DNA of 64,000 nucleotides from Sphaerulina vaccinii (lineage: Eukaryota; Ascomycota; Dothideomycetes; Mycosphaerellales; Mycosphaerellaceae): contig JAKUDP010000008.1 in assembly GCA_022570795.1 (NCBI GenBank), forward strand, positions 682,001-746,000. Direction: 5' to 3'. Of this stretch, positions 43,615 through 53,664 are shown piece after piece. The stretch's first letter is position 1. The number at the start of each line of letters is the position of its first letter. Under the pieces are notes generated by a model, which saw nothing but the letters and a program-made list of their open reading frames with translations, was not told the origin of the DNA and did no database searches. Made by a program: the position numbers and the translations under genes.

Positions 43615-43846
43615 GGCCTTTCTACCGCAAAGCGATTTGCTCCTGCACCGTACAAATCCGTACATTGCTACAATGATCAGCGGCCAACATTGATATTGTA
43701 CTGTATAATGAATGTACATCACGGCCATCGAAGACAACTCAAGTACCTCCTGTGGCCTTCTTACCACAGAGCGATCTGCTCCGATACCGTACAAATCCGT
43801 ACATTGCTTCAATGATCAGCGACCGACATCGATATTGTACAGTATA
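43615..43846. repeat. Two diverged 93-bp direct repeats downstream of REB1
   Basis: Copy 1 is 43615-43707 and copy 2 is 43754-43846, offset by 139 bp. Both run from GGCCTT to CTGTATA/CAGTATA and share the core CCGTACAAATCCGTACATTG without change. They differ at roughly a dozen positions, mostly transitions. They lie in the 3' flank of REB1, just after its stop. Confidence 0.85.
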
Positions 43847-43966
43847 TATTTCAGCTGGCTCCGCGAGTGTGCATCGCTTCATAGCTCATTCTGGAACATC
43901 ACCCGCGCGTTCTTTGTACAGCCTGCTATCCTTCTAGCATCGGGTATTCGAGCACTATATACTGAC

Positions 43967-44013
43967 ATTCAGCTGATGTAGGATGTCGTTGACGACGCCA
44001 CTACTTTGGGACT
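43967..44013. repeat. 47-bp repeat, left copy flanking the aquaporin
   Basis: ATTCAGCTGATGTAGGATGT and the following bases to GGGACT are repeated at 45897-45947. The copies differ by one substitution and a 4-bp TAGG duplication in the right copy. The pair brackets the aquaporin gene in direct orientation. Confidence 0.85.
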
Positions 44014-44663
44014 TTCTTAATCGAAGAGCAAGCAGACAACACATCAACAACTAGAATGTCGATTTCGCGTTCGAAACCCGGCCTAGAGGACTGCGACAAT
44101 ACCATGGCCTCATCAGCATCGAAGTCTGCAACGTACAGATGCCGAGCGCTGTTACGCGAACTTCACTGACCAGATGGGGGCTGTTCTGAGCACGGAACCG
44201 CCTCCGGGCAATATGAAGATCAGTGGTTCGTGTCCTACAGAAGTAAAGAAATGTCAAGTTTCGGAAGCTTCCAGGAAGTGGTATATGCTAGCAAGATGCA
44301 GTAGCCGCGGAGTAACTCATCGGGAGGGCGTTGATTCGTTCGAAGTATCGAAGTTGTTGCCAGATCGTGAGATTCACGATCTACCACTTGACTCAAAGTG
44401 AAAGGTGCATTCGAATTAAGGTTATGGCGTTGGTGCTGCACCACATGTGACGTGAGCCGTGAACTACGCCTTCAGCACGGGCTGGAAAGTATAAAACAAG
44501 CTAAGTGCCAACTTCCCAGCTTTACCATGTGACCGTCTGATGATGATGAGTGCCATGCTTGTGCTTATGCTTATGCTTATAGCTGAAGACTGGACGTGCC
44601 AGCACACCCCTGTTACTCTCTTCACAGTATAATACGTCTATACTGAAGCACACTACTGCAATC

Positions 44664-45822
44664 ATGAACACCGACTCCACTGTTCAGAAGCACCACGATT
44701 TAGCCCGATACCTTCACAAGCTACCAATCAACAAACACTGGAAGGGCCACATCGTCGCAATCATTGGAGAATTTGTTGGGACCTTCTTCTTCCTCTTCCT
44801 CGCCTTCACGGGTGCACAAACGGCAAATGTCTCCTCCAACCCCAACACTGGTGACACTGTTATCACAGAAGCTCCTCCAACCAAGACTCCGCAACAACTG
44901 CTGTACACAGCGCTTGCGTTCGGATTTTCTCTAGCTGTCAATGCCTGGGTCTTCTTTCGCATCAGTGGAGGCCTCTTCAATCCTGCTGTAAGGCCCCAAT
45001 TATGTGCGCTTTTCAGCGCTTCTGCTCACCCGACTGACTTTTGCACAAAGGTCACTCTCGGAATGGCACTCATCAAAGGGATCACGATTACTCGTGCGAT
45101 TCTACTGTTCATTGCGCAGATGGTCGGAGCAATAGTCGCAGCATTTGTACGAACAATCTACTGAGTGATAACGAGCGCCATATAATCCGACTCTCGGCTA
45201 ACATGTAATTATAGGTCGTGCAAGCACTATTCACAGGAGACCTCAACGTTGCCACGACCCTATCAGACACGACAACAATCGCGCAGGGCGTGATAATCGA
45301 GATGCTCCTGACCTCAGTCCTTGTTTTCACAATCTTCATGTTGGCAGCGGAGAAGCATGTCGGAAATTTCATCGCACCCGTGGGAATTGGGCTTGCACTC
45401 TTTAGCTGTGAACTCACTGGTAAGGAACACAACATGAAACACATTGTTACAACAATCGTGATCGATCAAGACTAACCAGCATGTCACACATAGGCGTCTT
45501 CTGGACAGGCGGCTCCCTCAATCCAGCACGTAGCTTCGCACCCTCCGTCGCGACAGCAGCAGTCGGTACAGCAGGCTTTGACAGTGAACAATGGGTTTAC
45601 TGGGTTGGACCCTTTGCTGGATCTGGACTCGCAGTCTTGTTGTACAAGTTGATCAAGCTTCTGGAATATGAGACGGCAAACACAGATCCTGAGGCCAATC
45701 CGGCGGCTCCAACTGAACCACCTGCACGACCGCGACACGTCGCCAGTGACAGCACCTTAGAGACGAAGGGACACAGTTCTTCGGATGATACGCCTCGCGC
45801 CTTGATTGACGCGAGAGTGTAG
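44664..45822 (+). CDS. Aquaporin with canonical NPA boxes
   Basis: Four exons, 44664-44987, 45051-45146, 45215-45419 and 45494-45822, encode 317 residues. Introns are 63, 68 and 74 nt; the last two have CTAAC branch sites. They join GGLFNPA-VTLGMALIKG, GAIVAAF-VVQALFTGD and SCELT-GVFWTGGSLNPA. The pore boxes are canonical, FNPAVT and LNPARS. Six membrane segments follow a short N-terminus (WKGHIVAIIGEFVGTFFFLF), and a 60-residue hydrophilic tail contains a PAAPTEPPARPR stretch. This fits the orthodox fungal water-channel group (yeast Aqy-like). It is distinct from the NLA-type channel at 8.6 kb. Confidence 0.93.
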
Positions 45823-47292
45823 TTCGCGTCGCGTCGAACTTTGTGGCATAGAATGATATTTACGACTTATGAATAAAAGCACCGTATACTATTGAAATTC
45901 AGCTGATGTAGGTAGGATGTCGTTGACGATGCCACTACTTTGGGACTGTTGCATGTCGGTGAAGAGTATCCCTGCACAACGGCCCGCACAGGAAGATGCG
46001 CGAACTCCACCTTCCGATCTGGCCAGACGATGATGGACCAGGGCCCTGGGCCCTAGACTGATGTGAAGAGTCCGTCGCGGATGCCTCCTGTTTTGTTTAT
46101 GTTTGGGTCATGAGTTGCGCAACTCGGGCTTCTGTGCTGTTTGGTCTTCACAAGAGCAACTGACAATGCCGGAGCTACAGAGCAGGCAAGCTGTATTGCA
46201 ATGCATCTCGAGCAGGAAAACAAATGGTGCACTGCATCGGGCACATGATATCTGACGCGCCTCCCACTGTGAGGCATCGGGGAAATTCAAGTCGGAGAAT
46301 ACCGAATGCACATTCGGCGATCACGCTGACAACTGACACTCAACGGCGGCTCGTGGCCTAGGTAGCACGAACGACATACAATGCTTGACCACTCGCACAA
46401 GATGCCTTCCAGACCACTCGATGCGAAGGTCTTTGTGACACGAGTTTCATCGTCTTCAGCCTGCCACAGTCGCTTAGGTCGGCGCTTGCCTCGAACTAGT
46501 AGACGCAGGCCATCCCAGTGCCATAGCACTGGTATCTCACAGGTACTGCACGATACGCATTGCCTGATCCCGAACGTCCCTACAAACACATCATTGCGAG
46601 TTGGAAGTCGTGGCGCGATCTACGTTCGCTTGCTCAAACGTCTCTAGATCTTGAAGGAACATGCACGTCGACTGAGAAGACGGCTTGGCGATGAGAAGAA
46701 ACAAGAACGGAAGGCGATGTATCGCATGCAGAAGATGTGGAGCACATGACCGCCGCCCAATTCTAACGCTGTGGAAGATGCAAACTTCCTCGTTCGTACC
46801 AGCTTTCAGTCAACGAATCACGATATGCAACTGTTTCGGTGGGAGGCGGTACTGCAGGTCCCATCGTTCTAGTCTGGTCTTCCGATATGCCGAACTCCCG
46901 CAGCTCTGGATACAGGACAAGAAGAAGTGAACAAGAACCCAGCGACAAGGATCTCTCCCGCTCATATGGGGCAACATACTGCACGTCGTGGCGGATCAGG
47001 AACCCCGAGCTGCAAGACAACTTTTTCTTCTCGATGTTGAACCTCACCGCTGGGCTTGAAGTGATGACTATTTCATCTATTCGAGATGTCTACTTCTAGA
47101 TTCTGGGACCTGCATTGATTCACTCTTGCGTGTCTACTTTACTTCTGTGGCGATCATACAATATAATCAAGATGCCTATGCTTCTGATATAACATGACTG
47201 GATCCCGAGGTCGTCTTCTTGTTGTTGTGCTCCCTGCTGGCTGATATCTTTGACAACAACGAACTCTGCTTTCGATCAGGATTCACGACGAT
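45823..47292. other. Intergenic without a supported gene
   Basis: About 1.5 kb. Apart from the right copy of the flanking repeat (45897-45947) and a GGGCCCTGGGCCCT palindromic stretch near 46040, it holds only short overlapping open frames. Those between 46381 and 47099 read Arg/Ser/Cys-rich peptides and cannot be joined by splicing into anything recognisable. Confidence 0.4.
45897..45947. repeat. 51-bp repeat, right copy flanking the aquaporin
   Basis: Near-identical to 43967-44013, with a tandem TAGG duplication and one C-to-T change. It starts 75 bp after the aquaporin stop codon. Confidence 0.85.
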
Positions 47293-48781
47293 ATGCCGAT
47301 CACAACCATTACGCCTGAGGTGTATGCCAGCTGGCCTGCTCCGAATTATGTTGATCCAGTGAGACGAACCTGGATGCCGGCCTTTCTGCTGGTGTGGCAA
47401 ATAGCAGCTACGATCATGGTGTCTGGAAGATTTTACCTCAGAGCAAGGAAACTTGCTGGGACGTTCGGATTCGATGATCTCCTAATCTTCTTTGGTTGGG
47501 TAAGTCTGCGACTGCGAGCGAGAAGGAGAAGACCTGTTACTGATATGATGCAGCTTTTCTCGATAGGCATGAGCGCGGCGACCTGGATCGATACAACTCA
47601 GTTTGGTCTCGATAGACATGTCTGGGATGTCAAACCAGAGTGGTCGGTAGGAGCTGCGAAGGTATGTATGCATTCCTCACACTCCGCGTCCTCATGAGAT
47701 GGCACTGACCACTCCCATCAGACTGGCTGGATCGCTCAACTTCTCTTCGTATGCGCAACCGTCTGCACGAAACTCTCCGTCCTACTCTTCCACCGCCGCA
47801 TGATCAAGGCCACTGTCGATCGCCACTGGCTATATGCACTCCGTGCCGCCTTCGCCTTCACCAGCGGCTACGGCGTAGCCATCGTCCTAGGATATATGTT
47901 CTCATGTCGGCCATTTGAATGCACTATGGCTCTCATACAACGCGTCATACACCAAGAAGTACACCTGCGTATCGATATCTGACTTTGGAATTGTCGCAGG
48001 TGTTCTCAGCGTTGTCAGCGATGTCATTGCAGTGTTCTTACCTTGCTTGATGCTCTATCACTACAATTTGGACATTTCACGCAAGCAGAAGATCATCTTG
48101 AATGCAACTTTCTGCTTAGGCCTGATTGCAACGGGAGCTGGCATAGCGAGGACTGTGTATATGTACAGGATCCAACATACGACCGATTCGACTTGGACGG
48201 GACATACACTCTTCGCTTGGTCTGCCGTTGAGGCACAATTAGCCATCATCTGCGCATGTGCTCCTTCGCTGAGAGCGTTCTTTCGAAGATATCTTCTGGA
48301 CACACTCAAGAGATCTTGTAGTGGAGTTTCGCATTATGCTGATGGGAGTCGGAACAAGGAGTCCTTTCACAGTGGTGACTATGCGAGAACGCATAGAGAC
48401 AGCAGAGGCTTCAGTGAATTGAAACAACTCGAATCAGGCGTTCATGGGATTCAGTTCCCGCCGCCAGTGATTCTTAACGAAGAAGAGCGGTTACACAGGA
48501 TCAGCCTGAGTTCTGGACCAGGACAGTATGCTTTCAATCAGACGAAGAGACAGCCTCCGTCGCCGAAGTGCACGACTCCGGATGAGTATGAGTGTTATGT
48601 CAATGATCGGTTGAGTAGACATGGCACGGTGATTCGAGAGAGAGAGTCAAGGACGGAGTCCATACTCGTTAGGATGGATAATTGGGTTGATCAGAGTAGC
48701 GTTCGTGGGCAGAGCCATGATAGACGTAATCATGAGGATGGCTTTAGACAGGCAGAGACAAATTCGAGAACAGCGAGTTGA
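47293..48781 (+). pseudogene. Pth11-like rhodopsin-domain protein with a one-base frameshift
   Basis: Exons 47293-47499, 47554-47661 and 47722 onward encode a seven-helix fungal rhodopsin-domain protein. Introns are 54 nt (GTAAGT...TGCAG) and 60 nt (GTATGT...CATCAG); they join FFGW-LFSIGMSAATW and VGAAK-TGWIAQLLF. Exon 3 reads to YMFSCRPF, ending at 47916. The next base, G47917, is extra: from 47918 the expected continuation NALWLSYNASYTKKYTC runs in the next frame and stays open to TGA 48779-48781. No intron fits at this point. The cytosolic tail is long and polar (LKRSCSGVSHYADG). Relatives include cell-surface receptors such as Pth11, but ligands are mostly unknown. It is either a young pseudogene or an error in the sequence. 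Confidence 0.8.
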
Positions 48782-49061
48782 ACTTGATCTTGTTATTTCA
48801 TGTTCTTTGTCTATTGGTCTCGCCTTGGTCTGGACTTGTTGGCTGCTTTCATTACTCTGCGAGCGTCTGATGCTGAATCGTCGGAGTGCTTCTATTGAAC
48901 TCGCCGGATGACGATAAACACCTCGTGTATCCTCAGCTTGTACATCGCGTCGGCCATGCCGCCTAATAACTCGAATTCGACGCTCATGCTGGGTTGCTGA
49001 GGATTCGACTCGATTTACCACTTTGGAAGGAACGTCTTCGAGATCGCCTGCCATGCCTCCT

Positions 49062-50190
49062 CTAGAACACCTTGTTCATAGCGACATGCGCCAACTCTAC
49101 ACCCAAGAACGTCGCGGCATTCGCAGGCACAGCTCTCGCCATGGCAGGTCCAATACCCGGGAAGAATGCCTTCACTCCTCCACGTCCATACAGCTCTTTT
49201 ACACAAGCCGAAATACCCTGTGCTTTGTCGCTCGACTGTAACCTCGACTTGACCGTATCGACCGGGAAGACAGTAGCCCACATAGCCACACCTGCCGCAC
49301 CACCAGCAGCCATAATAGCAGTCAAACTCATCTGTCCCGGTTTTCCCGTATCAGGATCTTTCGGCGTCAACTTCCTCTTCAGAATCTCATACGTCGCGAA
49401 ATACGCCGCTGAACCAGGCCCATCACGCGCCAATGTCATGACACTACCGCGATATACAGATTTTATCCCGCCTTCTTTGTATAATTGGCGAACCACGTCT
49501 CCGCCACCGGAGTACCGAGGTTTCTCGCCAGGTTTTAGCTCTTTCTGGCCTTGAATCTGTAGAATGATTTTTACGCGTTCGAAGGGTGCTGTTATGGCTG
49601 TCATGGGGATAGCGGAGAAGAAACCTGCTGCGCAGACTTGGCCGACGCTGTATTGTCCCGTTTCGACTGTGGAGAAGCGGTCGACGAGTTGTTTGCCTAC
49701 GCCGTAGGCCCAGAAGTTTACGGCGACTGGGAGTAAGCAATGTTAGCCAGTCCTGGATGACAACGTATGTTTGAAGTCAAGACTCACACATAGGTGTCAC
49801 GCCCACCAGGGGTGCAGAGACACCAGCGTACAATCCTCGCACTGGACCTTCTCGCGCGATTGTCTTCCTCACTACATCCATAGCTCCAGTGTAGACGCCT
49901 TTCTCGGCGGTTTGTAATCGGACTTTGACCAAGTCAAAGGGATGGCCAACTACGACTGCACATACTCCTCCTACGCCTCCAGCTATCAGATCTCGCAAGC
50001 TCTGGTATGCGCGCTTCCCAGTCTCCTCTGCTATCTCCTTGAGCTCTGTCGTTGACGTGGGCACTGCTTGCTTTGCATCTTTGAGAGCTTTCTCTGCGGT
50101 GCTCTTGATCTCATCTGTAGTGGGGATCTTCTGCTTCAGCTCTGTTGCTTTGTCTTTTGCGGACTCCTTCAAGTCGTTCGCCGATGTCAT
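49062..50190 (-). CDS. CRC1: Mitochondrial carnitine/acylcarnitine carrier
   Basis: Two exons, 50190-49788 and 49726-49062, encode 355 residues. The 61-nt intron (GTGAGT...GCTAAC...TCCCAG) joins GVTPM to FAVNFWAYGVG. The three carrier repeats carry PFDLVKVRLQT, PFERVKIILQIQG and FPVDTVKSRLQ; the second is characteristic of carnitine/acylcarnitine carriers (yeast Crc1, human SLC25A20). The protein exchanges acylcarnitine for carnitine across the inner mitochondrial membrane. It has an unusual N-terminal extension of about 65 residues rich in Lys, Glu and Ala (LKESAKDKATELKQKIPTTD), probably helical. Length would otherwise be about 290. Confidence 0.93.
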
Positions 50191-50800
50191 GCTGGGCTAT
50201 ACCAGCGAACTCGCTGTCGTTTCTTCCTATGATTTGAGCTCTATAGGGTGGAGAGTGGCGAATGGCGACGAAACGAAGCAGTAATAGAAGTGATGGTTAT
50301 GCTTTCACTCGATAATTACAGTGGAAAAGAAAGAAGTGATCTTTTCTACCGTGGGAAAACAATCTAGCCATTGCTGTGAACCGAGGTCACATCACCTTTG
50401 GAGATCCACCCAAAGCCGTCCGAGCGTAGACCGAGAGCCATACCATGGAAATAGATATCTCAGCTCGAACAAGTCCTTCTTCACCTCACATGATCGTTTC
50501 GCATGACCCAAGCAGCTGAAAGAATAATTTCTTGTGCTCTTCACATGCACTTTGCACGAGCTGCTGACGTAGCTTGGCGGAAAAAAGAAAGCTGTTGGAA
50601 GCTCGAGCCGGTCGCCGAAACGACAGCTTGATCCGCTGGAACGGCATGTGATCGCAACCAGGAGAGATGAAATATTGTAATTCGTATTCTTACAGGCTAC
50701 AACAACGTTATGGGGTATATGGCCTGGCTCTCAGAAGCCATAAATGCTTCGTCAAGTCATAATGATACAAATTTCTGTTGCACGGTTCTGTCGTGCTCTC
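50191..50800. other. Intergenic, upstream of CRC1
   Basis: 610 bp with no supported gene. It should contain the CRC1 promoter and the 3' UTR of the single-pass membrane protein. No repeat is seen. Confidence 0.45.
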
Positions 50801-52273
50801 TCAAGTCCCCTCGTACAAAGGTACCCCAGCCATGTGGCTGCTCCCTCGTATGCTGGGTCTGTCCAAATCGAAAGGATCGCTGCGTCTCGACATTCGTGAA
50901 GAGTAAGTCGAGGATGAAAGATGTGCTTGTTTCTGCTGTGGCGTAGCTGCATTGCTCGATTTTGGTCGAAATGGCTGAAGCAGGCTATGGCCAAACTGAC
51001 TTAAGGTCTTGCTTGCTGAGCCCGCAACGTTCTGCAGAGGTGCTAAGCTCGGTAGCCGCATCCCAGGTTCTGGAGGCAGCGATGTGTCTTCGACAGGACT
51101 TTCAGCTTCGGTGAGTGTTGCCAGGAACACATCTTCTGGTGGTTGCTGTCGAATTGTCGGCAACGATACCATGGAAGGATATGATCTGAATGATGGTGTG
51201 CCAGTGCTGCCGAGTACGCACTCTCGCGACAAGCTGGGATCCACAATCGCAATAGTGGGTGTTTCTTGGGCACGTGAAACCTGCTCCGTTCGTGATTGTC
51301 TCGCAGACCTTGGCAGGCTGAACACAAATCCTGCAAAGGCGGATTGCTGTTTGCGAAAGTAGCTCCCTACCGTATCGGTAGATGGCCTTCTAGGAGTACT
51401 TGGTCGTGTCGCGTCTGGGTTCACTACACGCAGCTGGCCTGATGGCACGGCTTCTCTATAGCCTTCACCCTCTCCCACAGCATAAGGTCTAGACCAGTGT
51501 CGTGTGCTCATCCGGATAATTCGGTGATCCTCGTCCACGGCAATCTGGCTCGTGCTTGCTGGATAGTTGTGCGAGTCTCTGGGCGAGCCTCGCCCAATTG
51601 GCGTAGCTGCAGTAAATCCGCCCCATTTCTGTACAGGATACGGATCCGCTCCCTTCTCACTCATGTAGTCCTCGTTAATGTCGCGTGCTTCTTGCTGCTT
51701 CCGACGTCTGCGTAGGACCAGGAATATGACGAGTCCTGTTAGAACAAGGCCGGCAATGGTTCCAGACAGCCCTCCTATGATCGCTCGCTTTCGGCCTGTT
51801 GGCATGGCCTCTGCAATGCCGCCCATTGTTGCATTGCTTGTTGGTTGTGCATTCAGGACCGCATTGTTGCCGTTGGTCGGGAAAGTGGAATTCGCGCTAG
51901 GTCCTGAGGAGCTGGTCATGGTAGAAGATGGAACTACCCATGTCGTGGGAGATTTGCTCTTGTTTGAGTTTGCAGGCTCTGAGGATTTTCCCGAAGTACT
52001 TAATGTCGAATGTCGATGTGATGATGACTTCGACGACGTCGTTTCTGGAGATACAGTTGCTGATGAGATCCATTGCGTGCTCGTTGGCAGAGAAATAGTC
52101 AGGTAAGCCGTAGACCACACAGTCGCGTCCACATTGGTAGCGGTAGCAGTCGCTATTGCACCTTGTCCCATGCCGTTGTGCGTCGCCGTACGCAGGCTGT
52201 ACGCACTCCAGATTCCCTTCCAGAAGTTCTGATCATTGTCGTTCCCTGGCGCGGGATGCTGGCGCTTCTGCAT
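50801..52273 (-). CDS. Ser/Thr-rich single-pass membrane protein
   Basis: The frame from ATG 52273 encodes 490 residues. About 170 residues rich in Ser, Thr and Pro are followed by one membrane segment (AIIGGLSGTIAGLVLTGLVIFLVL) at about 165-188, a stop-transfer RRRRKQQ, and a 300-residue cytosolic part. Polar segments such as VGSYFRKQQSAFAGFVFSLP recur in fungal proteins of this build. The layout is that of wall-sensor-like proteins (Mid2/WSC style), which need a signal peptide. None is present at the N-terminus MQKRQHPAPG. The sequence CGATGCAG at the start could be a 3' splice site, with an upstream exon supplying the signal; a possible Cys-containing exon lies at 52503-52733, but no clean join was found. 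Confidence 0.7.
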   Translation of the reverse strand: MQKRQHPAPGNDNDQNFWKGIWSAYSLRTATHNGMGQGAIATATATNVDATVWSTAYLTISLPTSTQWISSATVSPETTSSKSSSHRHSTLSTSGKSSEPANSNKSKSPTTWVVPSSTMTSSSGPSANSTFPTNGNNAVLNAQPTSNATMGGIAEAMPTGRKRAIIGGLSGTIAGLVLTGLVIFLVLRRRRKQQEARDINEDYMSEKGADPYPVQKWGGFTAATPIGRGSPRDSHNYPASTSQIAVDEDHRIIRMSTRHWSRPYAVGEGEGYREAVPSGQLRVVNPDATRPSTPRRPSTDTVGSYFRKQQSAFAGFVFSLPRSARQSRTEQVSRAQETPTIAIVDPSLSRECVLGSTGTPSFRSYPSMVSLPTIRQQPPEDVFLATLTEAESPVEDTSLPPEPGMRLPSLAPLQNVAGSASKTLSQFGHSLLQPFRPKSSNAATPQQKQAHLSSSTYSSRMSRRSDPFDLDRPSIRGSSHMAGVPLYEGT

Positions 52274-53098
52274 CGTTTTGGTTGAACCTTTAGTATTTCG
52301 CGCCCCAGCAACATGGCATCAGCTGCAAGTCAAACACCAAAGTCCACGTGAGGTCAGTAGAGCGAAAGTACATGAACAGAAGATGGAGGTACCATCTTGG
52401 TCTGCAGTGACCGCCTGTGCGCGTAAACAAGGCGCGAAAGGTGCGCATGACACGAGCATGGCGACATTATTAAGAGACGACCTCTTCCACAAGCAGACTT
52501 ACCTAACGACCTCGTGCGTCGGAAGTGTCGAGTACCACGCAGGGATGGAAACGGCTGGAGCAGATGGCATAGCGCGTCTCCTGATATGTTTCAAGCTGCT
52601 GCATGTCTTTGCCGCCGAGAGGATGGGCGGTTGCAGATCGGTCGCCACAACAAAGGACTCGTTGTCGTGCGAAGTCGTACTTCAGCCATGGTAAGCCCTC
52701 AGAGCGCGTAGTGTGCGAAGCCGGAGAGCGCATAGCTCACGCTACCATGACACTGCAGAAGACGTTGGCGTGAGAATAGTAAGGTGAGGTGGTAGAGGAG
52801 CAAGAAGAGGACGAGATTGTGGAGATTGATCGAGATTTGCTGTCTTGGCTACGGGACAGTCCGCTATATGTATATGTTAATAGCCAGTAGTCAGTCGTTG
52901 TGGACGCTGCCCGAAGATCGCCTATATATGGCTTTGACTTGCAGCTAGACGAGTCGATGAAAATTAGAGTCGCAAAGGCACTCTATACAGAGGAGGTGAC
53001 CGCGAGAGCATGAGCTTGATTGAGCGAGTACGGGCGAGCACAAGCTGAAGTGAGCTGAAGCGAATGCAATTCTCCTCCACGGACTACGTAAGACTATG
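52274..53098. other. Intergenic, possibly holding a missing first exon
   Basis: 825 bp. The minus-strand frame 52503-52733 reads CCGDRSATAHPLGG and RYAICSSRFHPCVVLDTSD, which looks protein-like and could be a first exon of the gene at 50801-52273. From 52740 to 53060 the plus strand is purine-rich with GAGC/GAAG runs and no coding signal. Confidence 0.35.
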
Positions 53099-53664
53099 CT
53101 ACAATGTCGGCCAGCTCTCCTCTATAGGCTCAAGGTCGCCTTTTCCATGGAACTTCTCTGAGATTATAGCTTGTTCGGAAAGGAGATGTCGGTCGACTTG
53201 TGACCCAATCTTGGCAAGACCACGCCATCGCTCAAGATCGTCCTTGTTGCGCTTGTCGCCGTGAGCTTCTTCGGCCTTCTCCCAGTGACCTCTGGAGAAG
53301 CCCAGCAGAGTGGTGATGCGACCTTCCTTGATATCGTAGACAAGACTGCATATCGTGCCAGTCTCTTCTAGCCAATTGCACTGCCAAAGCTCTCCAGGTC
53401 TGATACATTGATATTCAGCAGTCTGAAAGTTCTTGCGTCCTGCCATTGGGCCGCCGTGTATGGCGTACACTATGCGCGTCTGTTCAGACGTCAGAGAAGG
53501 ATCGCACAGCTTCTTCGTCAACAAGTTAAACATACCTTGCTGTAAAACCACATCTCGTACTTCCATTTCTCGGGCTCCCCAGTTTCTACATTCTTCGCAT
53601 CGTAGTCGTAGATCAAGTGTAGATCCTTGATGTCCTTGTCGAAGGCTGCTTCGTCGAAACCCAT
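53099..53664 (-). CDS. Phenolic acid decarboxylase
   Basis: Two exons, 53664-53536 and 53479-53099, encode 169 residues. The 56-nt intron (GTATGT...GAACAG) joins KYEMWFYSK to TRIVYAIHGGPMAGR. The enzyme removes CO2 from p-coumaric, caffeic or ferulic acid, giving vinylphenols, and needs no cofactor. The compact beta-barrel family is recognised from LIYDYDAKN, WKYEMWFYS, RIVYAIHGGPMAGR, EYQCIRPGELWQCNW and ETGTICSLVYD. Length matches the family (about 165-180). No signal peptide, so it is cytosolic. In a plant-associated fungus it would detoxify hydroxycinnamic acids. Confidence 0.94.

Larger units (their letters stand above)
43579..44663. other. Intergenic REB1 to aquaporin, with duplicated segments
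   Basis: About 1.1 kb. It holds the paired 93-bp repeat (43615-43846), one copy of the repeat shared with the far side of the aquaporin (43967-44013), and a short run of GCTTAT hexamers near 44559-44580. A TATA-like sequence (GTATAAAAC) lies at about 44488. No gene is supported; a 75-codon open frame at 44174-44401 looks like chance. Confidence 0.5.

Noticed and set aside
44174..44401. 75-codon open frame between the repeats and the aquaporin
   Set aside because: No family likeness and lies in the promoter region of the aquaporin.
46381..47099. Candidate small Arg/Cys-rich proteins
   Set aside because: Several overlapping frames in all directions, no conserved motif and no plausible splicing.
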